64,000 nucleotides of DNA from an uncultured Ruminococcus sp. (GCA_904377845.1 CAJFGR010000010.1:50833-114832), one strand, 5' to 3'. Counted from the first letter of the stretch, positions 1 through 9,018 are shown. Notes: generated by a model not told the origin, from the letters alone. Numbers and translations are program-made.

Positions 1-391
1 TGATAGGACTGGGTACGATCATCAACGTTTCCGCCATTACCATCGGCGGGCTGATCGGTCTCCTTTTCAGTAAAGCAATCAGTCCCCGATATCAGGACAC
101 CCTGATGCAGGCAAACGGCGTATGCTTATTATCTGCGTGATGACTGCATCCATGGGAAAGGGCTGTATCTTTTCGGCGATCCCGGTGGGCATATTTCAGG
201 GAGTGATTACACTTCTTGCAAGAGCGATCCAGCCGGTCATGACAGAGCGCGCACTTTCCAATCTTTCTCTGACAGGCTCTATGCTGATTTTCTGTGTGGG
301 AATCAACCTGTTGTGGGAGAAAAAACTGAAAGTCGCAAATATGCTTCCGGCTATTGTGATCGCAGTGATCTGTGCATTTCTGGGCTCCTGA
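1..391 (+). pseudogene. DUF554 membrane protein, internally deleted and frameshifted
   Basis: From base 3, frame 3 encodes IGLGTIINVSAITIGG and runs to a stop near base 140; its start codon lies just off the left edge. This matches the usual DUF554 N-terminus. The C-terminal DUF554 part (IFSAIPVGIFQGVITLLAR, then KVANMLPAIVI) follows in another frame (ORF 122-391). The middle of the family, roughly 110-130 residues by memory of family length, is absent. The two halves join around bases 112-130. DUF554 proteins are multi-spanning inner-membrane proteins of unknown function. I see a deletion plus frame change, so the gene is probably dead. Confidence 0.8.
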
Positions 392-475
392 ACAGGGAAC
401 ACCGGATGAAACATCAGATATAGTGAGACAATAATAAACGGAGAATAGAATTAAAAAGAGAGGCGTCATAAAGAT

Positions 476-976
476 ATGGAAAATACAAAAATTGCATCCT
501 CGGCAAATATTGTGAAACAGTCGGTGGTTTTCGGAGATGTCACCATCGGGGAGGATTCCACTGTTCTCTTCCATGCAGTTCTCCGCGGCGATTGTGCGGA
601 GATTGTAGTAGGAAAATGCAGCAACATTCAGGACAACTGTACCATCCACACGGATAAAGGCTGCCCCGCCGTACTCGGCGATTATGTGACTATAGGCCAC
701 AATGCAGTGGTGCACGGCTGTACAGTCGGTACGGGTAGCCTGATCGGGATGGGAGCTGTTGTCCTGAACCGCGTGCAGATCGGAAAAGAATGTCTGATCG
801 GAGCGGGAAGCGTGGTGCTTGAAGATATGGTGATACCGGACGGGAGCCTCGTGGCGGGCAATCCGGCGAAAATAAAAAGAGAGCTGACCGAAGAAGAGCG
901 CAGAAAACTCTACGATAACAGCCTGCATTATATGGTAACAGGCAGGAAACTGAAAAAAGACGGATATTGTATCTGA
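476..976 (+). CDS. Gamma-carbonic-anhydrase-like hexapeptide-repeat protein
   Basis: The 166-residue protein has the left-handed beta-helix hexapeptide pattern of the YrdA/CaiE/PaaY gamma-carbonic anhydrase group. Visible motifs are the RGD around residues 37-39, NCTIH near 54-58 and GHNAVVHG near 74-81. These histidines match the trimer-interface metal ligands of the family. The end GNPAKIKRELTEEE is the usual C-terminal helix start. A GAGAGG ribosome site precedes the ATG. Many members are metal-binding proteins without proven carbonic anhydrase activity, so the substrate is uncertain. It lies just upstream of pepD on the same strand. Confidence 0.88.
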   Translation: MENTKIASSANIVKQSVVFGDVTIGEDSTVLFHAVLRGDCAEIVVGKCSNIQDNCTIHTDKGCPAVLGDYVTIGHNAVVHGCTVGTGSLIGMGAVVLNRVQIGKECLIGAGSVVLEDMVIPDGSLVAGNPAKIKRELTEEERRKLYDNSLHYMVTGRKLKKDGYCI

Positions 977-1065
977 AATAAGTGAAAAACAGAGCAGAAT
1001 CTGTTATAATAAACAGGCAGATTGACAGTACTGCAAAAACAGAGCCAAGAAGAGAGGAATTAATC

Positions 1066-2523
1066 ATGGAGTATAAGATTACCGGTTATAAGCCGGAAAA
1101 GTTATTTCATTTTTTTGAGGAGGTCTGCGCTGTACCGAGAGGATCGGGCAACGAGAAGGGAATCAGCGACTTCCTTGTAAAGTTTGCAAAGGACAGAGGA
1201 CTGTGGGTATATCAGGATGACAGCTATAATGTGATCATCAAAAAAGGTGGAAGCAAAGGCGCGGAAGATAAAGCTCCCGTCATGCTTCAGGGACACATTG
1301 ATATGGTATGCGACAAAAGGGCAGGAGTAGAGCATGATTTTGAGAAAGAGGGAATCGACCTTGTACTCAAAGACGGCGTACTCTCAGCAAACGGTACTAC
1401 ATTGGGCGCTGACAACGGTGTTGCGATTGCACTTATGATGATGGTGCTGGACGATGAAGATATCAAACATCCGCCGGTTGAGTGTGTATTTACTACAGAA
1501 GAGGAAGTAGGACTGAACGGTGCACAGGCACTGGATAAATCCCAGATTACTGCCCGCACAATGATCAATATGGATTCTGAGGAAGAGGGCGTTGCAACCA
1601 TAAGCTGCGCAGGAGGCTTAAGAGTCCAGCTTACAAGACCTGTGGAAAGGATCGCAGCAGAAGGGACATTGGTACAGATCAAGATCGGGGGACTGCTGGG
1701 CGGACACTCAGGTACAGATATCGACAAGGAGCGCCAGAATGCAAATATCCTGATGGCGCGCATGGTGGAGCACCTGATGAAAAATACAGACGGAAAGCTT
1801 GTCACATTTGCAGGCGGAACAAAGGACAATGCCATTACAAGAGAGTGTGAGGCGTCCCTGATCTACGCAGAGAAAGCAGAGGCGGAGAAAGCAGAGAAAC
1901 TTGCCTGTGAACTTGCCGAGACATTTTCGGAGGAGATTTCATCCTTTGAGCCGGACTTTGGATGCGAGTTTTCCGTGGAAGAGGGACAGAGTGTCTCTGC
2001 ACTGAAAGATGAGGATGCGAAAGCATTTGTAAGCGCCATCCGCCTTGCTCCGAACGGAGTGTACAGACGCAACATCAAGATGGACGGTTTTGTAGTCGTA
2101 TCCTCTAACATGGGTGTGGTAAGAGCGGACGAGAAAGAGCTCGTGATCGTTGTATCCCCGCGTTCTTCCGTGGCTTCTCTTCAGGAAGATACGAAAGAGA
2201 GATTCGCTCTTCTGGCGGAGACTTTCGGATTTGCCATCGACTACAGCGGAGAATATCCGGGATGGGATTACAAGGAAGATTCCAGAATCCGTGAAGTATT
2301 TGTAGAGAGCTACCGCGAACTCTTCGGAACAGAACTGAGGCTGGAAGCGCTGCACGCAGGGCTTGAGTGCGGACTCTTCTCAGAAGCACTGCCGGGACTG
2401 GATGCGATTGCAGTCGGACCGACACTTTACAACGTGCACACACCGGATGAAAATGTACCGCTGGATTCCTTTGAGCGGTTCTATGAACTGCTGAAGGATG
2501 TACTTGCAAGACTGGCTGCATAG
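1066..2523 (+). CDS. pepD: Aminoacyl-histidine dipeptidase PepD (M20 peptidase)
   Basis: The ORF opens at 982, but the ATG at 1066 follows AGAGAGG at good spacing and begins with the family start MEYKITGYKPEKLF, giving 485 residues. The M20 zinc sites are visible: GHID (His77, Asp79), GADNG (Asp116) and TTEEEVG (catalytic Glu and ligand, 145-147), with a HAGLECG histidine region near 430. PepD/PepV-type cytosolic dipeptidases split Xaa-His and other dipeptides. A strong terminator follows directly, so the gene ends its transcription unit. Confidence 0.93.
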   Translation: MEYKITGYKPEKLFHFFEEVCAVPRGSGNEKGISDFLVKFAKDRGLWVYQDDSYNVIIKKGGSKGAEDKAPVMLQGHIDMVCDKRAGVEHDFEKEGIDLVLKDGVLSANGTTLGADNGVAIALMMMVLDDEDIKHPPVECVFTTEEEVGLNGAQALDKSQITARTMINMDSEEEGVATISCAGGLRVQLTRPVERIAAEGTLVQIKIGGLLGGHSGTDIDKERQNANILMARMVEHLMKNTDGKLVTFAGGTKDNAITRECEASLIYAEKAEAEKAEKLACELAETFSEEISSFEPDFGCEFSVEEGQSVSALKDEDAKAFVSAIRLAPNGVYRRNIKMDGFVVVSSNMGVVRADEKELVIVVSPRSSVASLQEDTKERFALLAETFGFAIDYSGEYPGWDYKEDSRIREVFVESYRELFGTELRLEALHAGLECGLFSEALPGLDAIAVGPTLYNVHTPDENVPLDSFERFYELLKDVLARLAA

Positions 2524-2548
2524 TGCTCCGGTATTATACGAGATAACG

Positions 2549-2577
2549 GGCGGTACCCTGAAAGGGTGCCGCCTTTT
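2549..2577 (+). terminator. Intrinsic terminator after pepD
   Basis: A 10-bp stem, GGCGGTACCC pairing with GGGTGCCGCC with one G-U pair and a TGAAA loop, is followed by TTTT. It lies 26 bases after the pepD stop. Confidence 0.85.
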
Positions 2578-2612
2578 GCGCGATAAGTCCGGCAAGTGGC
2601 TGTCATGCCTGC
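2578..2612 (+). repeat. 35-nt dispersed repeat, copy A
   Basis: This 35-nt stretch begins GCGCGATAAG and ends CATGCCTGC. It is 31/35 identical to 43701-43735, and all four differences are T here versus C there. Both copies begin immediately after an intrinsic terminator and before the next gene on the + strand. The GGCA and TGCC blocks can pair, so it may be a structured RNA or a small repetitive palindrome. Confidence 0.6.
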
Positions 2613-2664
2613 ATGAGCGGACATTTGCCCGGAAAGAGGCAGACCGGTATCAGGGAGGAAAGAG

Positions 2665-3663
2665 ATGAATACATTTTATATGGAGCTAAAGAATGCTTTG
2701 GAATGTTCAGAAGGCGATATCTGGGCGGAGACTGTTCTGACAGGAGATCGCGCCGGAGAAAAGCAGCTGCTTGTAAATCCTGAGAAAGACAGGACGGGAA
2801 GCAATGAGAGAGTTTTCAGGGAGCGGATCAGGCGCACGCCTAAACTGATCATCTGCGGGGCGGGGCACGTGTCTATGCCCATCATACGTATGGGAAAGAT
2901 GCTGGGCTTTATTGTCACTGTCATAGAAGACCGTCCGAAGTTCTCGGACAATGCGAGGGCAGCAGGGGCGGATCAGGTCTTCTGCCTGCCATTTCAGGAA
3001 GGCCTGGCGGATATCCCGGGAGACTCCGACTCATGGTTTGTGATTGTGACGAGAGGACACAGGTACGATACCGAGTGCCTTGAGTCTATATTGCAGAAGC
3101 GCTATGCTTACGTGGGGATGATGGGCAGCAGGCGCCGGACGGCGATCGTAAAAGACCAGCTTGAGGAAAAGGGGATAAGCCGTGAAGTATTGGACTCTGT
3201 CCACACACCGATCGGATTGAAGATCGGGGCGGAAACGCCGGAGGAGATCGCCGTGTCAGTCATGGCTGAGATCATACAGGTAAAGAACGCCCGGAGTGAA
3301 GAGGGCGGCGGAAAAGCAGGCGGCTATTCCGATGAAATGCTCTCCTGTATTCTCGGCACGGAAAGCGACAGGGAAAATATCGGGGTTCAGAAGAAGGTTC
3401 TGGCGACGATCATTTCCCGCAAAGGCTCTGCACCCCGCAGCGTGGGCACGAAGATGCTTATTCTTGAAGACGGAACAACCGTGGATACGATCGGCGGCGG
3501 ATGCGTGGAGAGTGAGATCATACAGAAAGCTCTCCTCATGATGCGTACGGATATGCCGGATTTTCAGATCTGCACAGTGGATATGACGGCTGATCAGGCA
3601 GAAGATGAGGGAATGGTATGCGGCGGAGTTGTGGAAGTCATGCTGGAGAGGGTAACAGTTTAG
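2665..3663 (+). CDS. XdhC/CoxI-family molybdenum hydroxylase maturation factor
   Basis: XdhC-family proteins bind Mo cofactor and help sulfurate and insert it into xanthine dehydrogenases. The 332-residue protein has the Rossmann-type XdhC domain first (LIICGAGHVSMP near 60-72, VGMMGSRRR near 152). The CoxI-type domain comes last (RKGSAPRSVGTKML near 252, TIGGGCVESEI near 275). That order is reversed relative to the proteobacterial XdhC proteins I know. The ATG at 2665 follows CAGGGAGGAAAGAG. It precedes the guanine riboswitch and the guanine deaminase/XDH operon, which fits its job. The last codons and the TAG stop fall inside a copy of the dispersed repeat end (3653-3675). Confidence 0.85.
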   Translation: MNTFYMELKNALECSEGDIWAETVLTGDRAGEKQLLVNPEKDRTGSNERVFRERIRRTPKLIICGAGHVSMPIIRMGKMLGFIVTVIEDRPKFSDNARAAGADQVFCLPFQEGLADIPGDSDSWFVIVTRGHRYDTECLESILQKRYAYVGMMGSRRRTAIVKDQLEEKGISREVLDSVHTPIGLKIGAETPEEIAVSVMAEIIQVKNARSEEGGGKAGGYSDEMLSCILGTESDRENIGVQKKVLATIISRKGSAPRSVGTKMLILEDGTTVDTIGGGCVESEIIQKALLMMRTDMPDFQICTVDMTADQAEDEGMVCGGVVEVMLERVTV

Positions 3664-3676
3664 CCTGTGCTATTCA
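3653..3676 (+). repeat. Solitary end of dispersed repeat family (overlaps stop codon)
   Basis: CAGTTTAGCCTGTGCTATTC resembles one end of the 62195-62366 element (there AGTTCAACCCGCGCCATTC on the complement). The repeat supplies the final codons and stop of the XdhC-type gene. Confidence 0.45.
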
Positions 3677-3704
3677 GAAAACCAGATAAATTTTCATCAA
3701 TTGA

Positions 3705-3733
3705 TTGACACATATTTCGACCGGTGTTACCAT
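3705..3733 (+). promoter_or_regulatory. Promoter for guanine deaminase/XDH operon
   Basis: TTGACA (3705-3710), a 17-base spacer and TACCAT (3728-3733) place a start near 3740, about 15 bases before the riboswitch aptamer. Confidence 0.6.
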
Positions 3734-3754
3734 ATTTACATAGAAAAAACATCG

Positions 3755-3824
3755 CGTACTTATATAGGTTCATAATCGGGTGAACGTCTCTACCAGCCGC
3801 CGGAAACGGCTGACTATAAGTATG
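3755..3824 (+). ncRNA. Purine riboswitch aptamer, guanine class
   Basis: The three-helix fold is clear. P1 is CGTACTTATA with TATAAGTATG (10 bp, one G-U). P2 is GTTCA/TGAAC with a loop containing CGGG. J2/3 is GTCTCTACC. P3 is AGCCG/CGGCT with loop CCGGAAA, whose CC can pair with the GG of loop 2. The ligand-contact positions match the family core: U22, U47, U51 and a C at the position equivalent to C74 (base 3814), which specifies guanine-type ligands rather than adenine. Deviations are a G at the J1/2 position usually A, and a shorter P2. A second hairpin (3822-3852) shares its first three bases with the end of P1 and precedes the GGAGG site. There is no U-tract, so control is probably translational or by alternative folding. 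Confidence 0.88.
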
Positions 3825-3852
3825 CCGGAGAGATGGGCACATCATCCGGTAT
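3822..3852 (+). promoter_or_regulatory. Candidate expression-platform hairpin of the purine riboswitch
   Basis: ATGCCGG pairs with CCGGTAT, with an inner GATG/CATC helix. It overlaps the last three bases of aptamer P1 and ends nine bases before GGAGG at 3861. Ligand-stabilised P1 would slightly disfavour this hairpin. Its effect on the ribosome site is not evident from base pairing alone. Confidence 0.4.
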
Positions 3853-3874
3853 ATGAGAGAGGAGGCAAGACTTG

Positions 3875-5158
3875 ATGAATGAATCTATTTTTATTTTAAA
3901 AGGAAATATTATCTACAGTAAAAGCCAGACAGAGTTTGCTATTTGCGAACATGGATATCTTGTCTGTAAAGACGGCAGAGTGGACGGGATTTATCAGACA
4001 CTGCCGTTCAGGCTGGGAGGCAATCCGATCCGGGATTACGGCGATTGTCTTATCATCCCGGGACTTGTGGATCTTCATATCCATGCGCCGCAGTATTCCT
4101 ACCGGGGACTTGGGATGGATATGGAACTTCTGGAGTGGCTTGAGGTAAATACGTTCCCGGAGGAGGCTAAATTCGAAGAAACTGATTATGCGGAGAAGTC
4201 CTACTGGATCTTTACGGAGAATCTTAAGAACAGTGCTACGACGAGAGCCTGTATCTTTGCCACGGTGCACCGTCCGGCAACACTTCTTCTTATGGATTTG
4301 CTGGAGAAGAGCGGACTTGACACCTATGTGGGCAAAGTAAATATGGACCGCAACTGTCCGGATTATATCTGTGAGGAGACGCAGGAGTCGGCAGATGAGA
4401 CGCTGGAGTGGATCAAGGATGTAAACCATCGAAAATACAAGAATACAAAGCCAATTCTTACACCGCGGTTCACGCCGAGCTGTACGGATGAACTGATGGA
4501 AGAACTGAAGAAACTGCAGATGCGCTATGCTCTGCCTGTACAGTCACATTTGTCGGAAAATCCGGGTGAGATTGAGTGGGTAAAAGAACTCTGTCCGTGG
4601 TCGGAATTCTATGGAGATGTGTATGACCGGTTCGGACTGTTCGGAGCTGACTGCCCGACCATTATGGCGCACTGCGTATACAGCGGCGATGAAGAGATCG
4701 CACGGATGAAAGAGAACGGTGTGTTTGTCGCTCATTGCCCGGAGTCCAATATGAATGTGTCATCCGGAATCGCTCCGGTCAGGAAATTCCTTGAAGAAGG
4801 TCTGCACGTGGGAATCGGAAGTGATGTGGCAGGCGGCTCCACGGAAAATCTGTTCCGCGCCATGGCTCATGCCGTACAGTCGTCAAAACTGCGGTGGAGA
4901 TTACAGGATAACAGTCTGGAAGCGCTGACCGCTGAGGAAGTGTTCTATATGGCTACAAAAGGCGGCGGAGAGTTTTTCGGAAAAGTGGGAAGTTTTGAGC
5001 CGGGATATGAGTTTGACGCGGTAGTGCTGGATGACAGCCGTCTGAAGCATCCGCAGCCGCTTGATATCAGGAGCCGGCTGGAACGTATGATATATCTGGC
5101 GGACGAACGGGAGATCAGGGCCAAATACGTAAAAGGGAAAGAAATCAGTCTGCCGTAA
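3875..5158 (+). CDS. guaD: Guanine deaminase
   Basis: It converts guanine to xanthine plus ammonia. The amidohydrolase signature PGLVDLHIHAPQYSYRGLG (two zinc-ligand histidines), then LLEWLEVNTFPEEAKF, is diagnostic for guanine deaminase. Later come QSHLSENPGE, MAHCVY and GSDVAGGS, the remaining metal and catalytic positions. The ATG at 3875 lies nine bases after GGAGG, so it is preferred over the TTG at 3872; length 427 residues. It is the first gene behind the guanine riboswitch and 20 bases upstream of the XDH subunits that would oxidise its product. Confidence 0.93.
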   Translation: MNESIFILKGNIIYSKSQTEFAICEHGYLVCKDGRVDGIYQTLPFRLGGNPIRDYGDCLIIPGLVDLHIHAPQYSYRGLGMDMELLEWLEVNTFPEEAKFEETDYAEKSYWIFTENLKNSATTRACIFATVHRPATLLLMDLLEKSGLDTYVGKVNMDRNCPDYICEETQESADETLEWIKDVNHRKYKNTKPILTPRFTPSCTDELMEELKKLQMRYALPVQSHLSENPGEIEWVKELCPWSEFYGDVYDRFGLFGADCPTIMAHCVYSGDEEIARMKENGVFVAHCPESNMNVSSGIAPVRKFLEEGLHVGIGSDVAGGSTENLFRAMAHAVQSSKLRWRLQDNSLEALTAEEVFYMATKGGGEFFGKVGSFEPGYEFDAVVLDDSRLKHPQPLDIRSRLERMIYLADEREIRAKYVKGKEISLP

Positions 5159-5178
5159 GTGTAACGGAGGTGAAAAAT

Positions 5179-7512
5179 ATGGAGGAGAAAGGCTATGTAA
5201 CTGGTAAAAATCATACGAGCGAGAGGGAACATATAGTCGGCAGGAGTGTGAAGCGCGTAGATGCATTTGAGAAAGTGACCGGACGGGCAAAGTATACGGA
5301 TGATCTGTGCGATAAAAATGCCTATGTGGCAAAGGTACTGCACTCGACGATCGCACACGGATATGTGAAGTGCATTGACACATCCGAAGCGGAAAAGATT
5401 CCGGGAGTGGTGAAGATCGTTACCTGTTTCGATGTCCCGAAATATTATTATCCCACGGCAGGACATCCATGGTCCACGGAGGAGGCGCATCAGGACGTCG
5501 CAGACCGGCTGCTGCTGGTGGAGCACGTTCGGTTCTACGGGGATGACGTGGCAGCCGTGGTCGCGGAAAACGAGGTGGCGGCCGCGCAGGCTGTTAGGGC
5601 GATTAAAGTAGAATATGAAGAACTGCCTTTCGTGCTCGACGTACACAAGGCTATGGAGGACGGAGCACCGCAGCTCCATGAAAAGTACCCTCACAATATT
5701 CTCAAGCACACATCAATACGCAACGGCGACTATGAAGCGGCTGTCAAAGAACCGGGGCTGATAAAGGTGGAGGGATGGTATCAGACGCCTACTGTCCAGC
5801 ACTGCCATATTGAAAATCCGGTCTGTTATGCATATATGGAACAGGGGCGGATCGTGGTTGTGACCTCCACACAGCTTCCCCATATCTGCCGGAGAGTTGT
5901 CGGACAGGCGCTGGGCATCCCGTGGGGAAAGGTAAGAGTGATCAAGCCTTATATCGGCGGCGGGTTCGGCAACAAGCAGGATATTCTGTATGAACCTCTC
6001 TGCGCATATCTCTGTACACAGGTGGGCGGCAGGACGGTGAAGATCGATACATCCAGAGAAGAGACGTTTGTGTCGACACGTGTGCGCCATGCCATTCATT
6101 TCCATATTATTTCTTATGTGCGTCCGGACGGAACTTTTGCAGCGCGTAAGTTCGAGAGCTGGTCAGATCAGGGGGCATATGCATCCCACGGGCACAGTAT
6201 TGCGGCGAAAGGAATGGGCTGCTTCCCGCAGCTGTATCCATGCCCCAATATCGAAGCAGATACATATACAGTATTTACAAATAAATCGGTCTCCGGCGCT
6301 ATGAGAGGATACGGGATTCCACAGGCGATGTTCGCTATGGAGAGCCACACAGAAGATGTGGCAAGGGCGATCAGCATGGACCCCTATGAGTTCCGTATGA
6401 AAAATGTGATGCCGAAAGGCTTTAAGGACGGATTCTCGAAAAATGTAAATTATTATGATTCTTTCCGGGAATGTATGGAAAAAGGACGCAAAGAGTTCGA
6501 CTATGACAGACGGAAAGAAAAATATGCTCATCAGACCGGCGATATACGGCGCGGCGTGGGAATGGCGGTTTTCTGGTACAATACCGGTGTATGGCCGATC
6601 TCCCTTGAGACGTCCGCCTGCCGTATGGTGCTCAATCAGGACGGCAGCATTCAGGTGCAGGTAGGTGAGACGGAGATCGGACAGGGAGCGGACACTGCAT
6701 TTGCCCAGATGGCGGCAGAGACACTCGGTATTCCTTTTGAGATGGTCCACGTAGTCTCATCGCAGGACACAGATGTGACGCCGTTCGGAACCGGAGCGTA
6801 TGCGTCCAGACAGACCTATATGGCAGGATTTTCCATTCGTCAGACCGGAGAACTGCTGAAAGAAAAGATCATTGAGACGGCGCATGAATTAACACGACAA
6901 ATGAAAGAAAATCTGGATATTGTAAACGGGAATATTGTCAGAACGACGGACGGAGAGATTCTTATGTCACTGGGTGAACTGGCAACAGAGAAGCTGTACA
7001 GTCTGACGAACAACGGGCATCTCACGGCAGAGAGCAGTTACCAGATCAAGAATAATGCATATTCATTCGGATGTACCTTTGCGGAAGTAGAGGTAGATAT
7101 ACCCGGGTGCAGGGCGCAGGTGACAGATATTCTGAATGTTCACGACTGCGGACGCCTGATCAATCCGGCGCTTGCCGAAGCACAGGTGCACGGCGGTATG
7201 AGTATGGCGATCGGATATGCCCTGTCGGAAAAGATGCTCTATGATGAGAGAACCGGAAGACCGCTCAACAATAATCTTCTTGATTATAAGCTTTCCACAT
7301 TTATGGATCATCCGGATCTTCACGCTTCATTTGTTGAGAACTATGAGCCCACCAGCGCATACGGGACGAAAGCGCTGGGAGAGCCGCCGACCTGTTCACC
7401 GGCTCCGGCGATCCGCAATGCCATCCTGCAGGCGACCGGCGTTGCGCTTAATGAGATACCGATGAGACCCCATCTGCTGTTTGAGAAGTTTACAGAGGCG
7501 GGGCTGCTCTGA
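5179..7512 (+). CDS. Xanthine dehydrogenase, molybdopterin-binding subunit
   Basis: A 777-residue molybdenum hydroxylase large subunit. The N-terminal part (GRSVKRVDAFEKVTGRAKYTDD) is the a/b hammerhead domain. The Mo-binding domains show IGGGFGNKQD, SGAMRGYGIPQ and GETEIGQGADTAF, and a late GTKALGEPP containing the catalytic glutamate region. The tool start at 5170 (GTG) sits inside the GGAGGTG ribosome site, so ATG 5179 is chosen. It lacks its own Fe-S and FAD domains, which are supplied by the next gene 22 bases downstream. Context with guaD supports xanthine or hypoxanthine as substrate; exact specificity is inferred. Confidence 0.9.
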   Translation: MEEKGYVTGKNHTSEREHIVGRSVKRVDAFEKVTGRAKYTDDLCDKNAYVAKVLHSTIAHGYVKCIDTSEAEKIPGVVKIVTCFDVPKYYYPTAGHPWSTEEAHQDVADRLLLVEHVRFYGDDVAAVVAENEVAAAQAVRAIKVEYEELPFVLDVHKAMEDGAPQLHEKYPHNILKHTSIRNGDYEAAVKEPGLIKVEGWYQTPTVQHCHIENPVCYAYMEQGRIVVVTSTQLPHICRRVVGQALGIPWGKVRVIKPYIGGGFGNKQDILYEPLCAYLCTQVGGRTVKIDTSREETFVSTRVRHAIHFHIISYVRPDGTFAARKFESWSDQGAYASHGHSIAAKGMGCFPQLYPCPNIEADTYTVFTNKSVSGAMRGYGIPQAMFAMESHTEDVARAISMDPYEFRMKNVMPKGFKDGFSKNVNYYDSFRECMEKGRKEFDYDRRKEKYAHQTGDIRRGVGMAVFWYNTGVWPISLETSACRMVLNQDGSIQVQVGETEIGQGADTAFAQMAAETLGIPFEMVHVVSSQDTDVTPFGTGAYASRQTYMAGFSIRQTGELLKEKIIETAHELTRQMKENLDIVNGNIVRTTDGEILMSLGELATEKLYSLTNNGHLTAESSYQIKNNAYSFGCTFAEVEVDIPGCRAQVTDILNVHDCGRLINPALAEAQVHGGMSMAIGYALSEKMLYDERTGRPLNNNLLDYKLSTFMDHPDLHASFVENYEPTSAYGTKALGEPPTCSPAPAIRNAILQATGVALNEIPMRPHLLFEKFTEAGLL

Positions 7513-7534
7513 CACGGAAAAGAGGTGGAAGATT

Positions 7535-9016
7535 ATGTATGATATGAAGGCATTGCATGAGGCAAAGAGTGTGGACGATGCGGTCAGACTGCTTCAGGAG
7601 TATCCGCAGGCGCAGGTCATTGCAGGCGGAAGCGATGTGCTCGTCCAGATGAGAGAAGGAAAGCGCGCAGGTGCAGAGCTGGTGAGTATATACGGGCTGG
7701 ATGAGCTGCGCGGTGTGACTATAGAAGAGGATGGAACCATACGGATCGGATCTCTGACCAGTTTCTCACACATTACGAAAGACCCGATCATCCAGAAATA
7801 TATCAACGTTCTCGGCGAAGCCGTAGATACGGTAGGCGGACCCCAGATACGAAATATCGGAACCATCGGAGGGAATACCTGTAACGGTGTGACATCAGCA
7901 GACTCGGCGTCCACCCTGTTTGCGTGGGATGCAGTGATCGAGCTGACAGGTCCGGACGGGATCAGAAGGATTCCTATCAAAGCCTTTTATATCAAGGCGG
8001 GAAAAGTAGACTTAAGACCCGGCGAGATACAGACTGCTATCCTGATCCCGAGAGAAGCATATGAAGGATACGAAGGCCATTATATTAAATACGCAATGAG
8101 AAATGCTATGGATATTGCGACTCTGGGATGTTCTGTAAATGTAAAACTTTCTGATGACAAGAAAACATTTACAGATATCCGCATTGCATACGGTGTGGCC
8201 GGACCTGTTCCCATGCGTGCCGTCCATGCAGAGGCAGCAGGAAGAGGGCTTAAGGTGACAGAGGAGAACATCGAGAAGATCGGAGATACAGTACTCGAGG
8301 ATGTAACGCCCCGCGACAGTTGGAGAGCAAGCAAGGCATTCCGGGAGCATATCTCTAAACTTTTGTGCAAGAGAGCGCTGAGAGAAGCGGTCAGAAGGGC
8401 AGGCGGAATGACGGTGGAACAAGCCCCGGCAGTTTCGAACAGCAGGACGGTCGAGACCTTGGAGAAGAAAGAACAGACGGATGTGTCATCAGGAGCGTCC
8501 CGCAATACGATCATGACGGATTCTGAGAGCGGAAAGCAGTATAAACTCGTCCGCTGCCGCATCAACGGTGTGGAGCGTGAGACCATGGTGGATGTCAGAG
8601 CGTCCCTCACGGATATGCTGCGGAATGATTATTCCCTGACCAGCGTCAAGAAAGGCTGCGAGGTGGGAGAGTGCGGCGCCTGCAACGTGATGATCGATGG
8701 AGAGTGTTACAATTCCTGTATCTATCTGGCGGTGTGGGCAGACGGTAAAGAAATCCGTACTGTAGAAGGACTAATGGGACCGAACGGCGAGCTCTCAGAC
8801 ATTCAGCAGGCATTTATCGATGAGGCGGCAGTGCAGTGCGGTTTCTGTACGCCGGGCGTGATCATGAGTGCTGTAGAGATTCTTGAGAGCGGAAAAGAAT
8901 ACACAAGAGATGAGCTGAGAAAGCTGCTCTCAGGACATCTGTGCAGATGCACAGGGTATGAAAATATCCTGAATGCCGTGGAGAAGACGATGAAGAAGCG
9001 GCTTGGGAAACTGTAA
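7535..9016 (+). CDS. Xanthine dehydrogenase FAD-binding and [2Fe-2S] subunits, fused
   Basis: Residues about 1-290 form the FAD-binding CO dehydrogenase/XDH medium subunit (QVIAGGSDVLVQM, IRNIGTIGGNTCN). After a 50-residue hydrophilic linker comes the double [2Fe-2S] small subunit: CEVGECGACNVMIDGECYNSC (plant-type cluster) and CGFCTPGVIMS with HLCRCTGYENI (helical cluster). E. coli has these as two proteins, XdhB and XdhC. ATG 7535 follows AGAGGTGG; the ORF start at 7481 lies inside the upstream gene. With the previous gene it makes a complete XDH. 493 residues. Confidence 0.9.
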   Translation: MYDMKALHEAKSVDDAVRLLQEYPQAQVIAGGSDVLVQMREGKRAGAELVSIYGLDELRGVTIEEDGTIRIGSLTSFSHITKDPIIQKYINVLGEAVDTVGGPQIRNIGTIGGNTCNGVTSADSASTLFAWDAVIELTGPDGIRRIPIKAFYIKAGKVDLRPGEIQTAILIPREAYEGYEGHYIKYAMRNAMDIATLGCSVNVKLSDDKKTFTDIRIAYGVAGPVPMRAVHAEAAGRGLKVTEENIEKIGDTVLEDVTPRDSWRASKAFREHISKLLCKRALREAVRRAGGMTVEQAPAVSNSRTVETLEKKEQTDVSSGASRNTIMTDSESGKQYKLVRCRINGVERETMVDVRASLTDMLRNDYSLTSVKKGCEVGECGACNVMIDGECYNSCIYLAVWADGKEIRTVEGLMGPNGELSDIQQAFIDEAAVQCGFCTPGVIMSAVEILESGKEYTRDELRKLLSGHLCRCTGYENILNAVEKTMKKRLGKL

Positions 9017-9018
9017 AT

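Noticed and set aside
92-928. 278-residue ORF on the complement
   Set aside because: It runs antisense across the DUF554 remnant and the hexapeptide gene, has no ribosome site and no recognisable domain.
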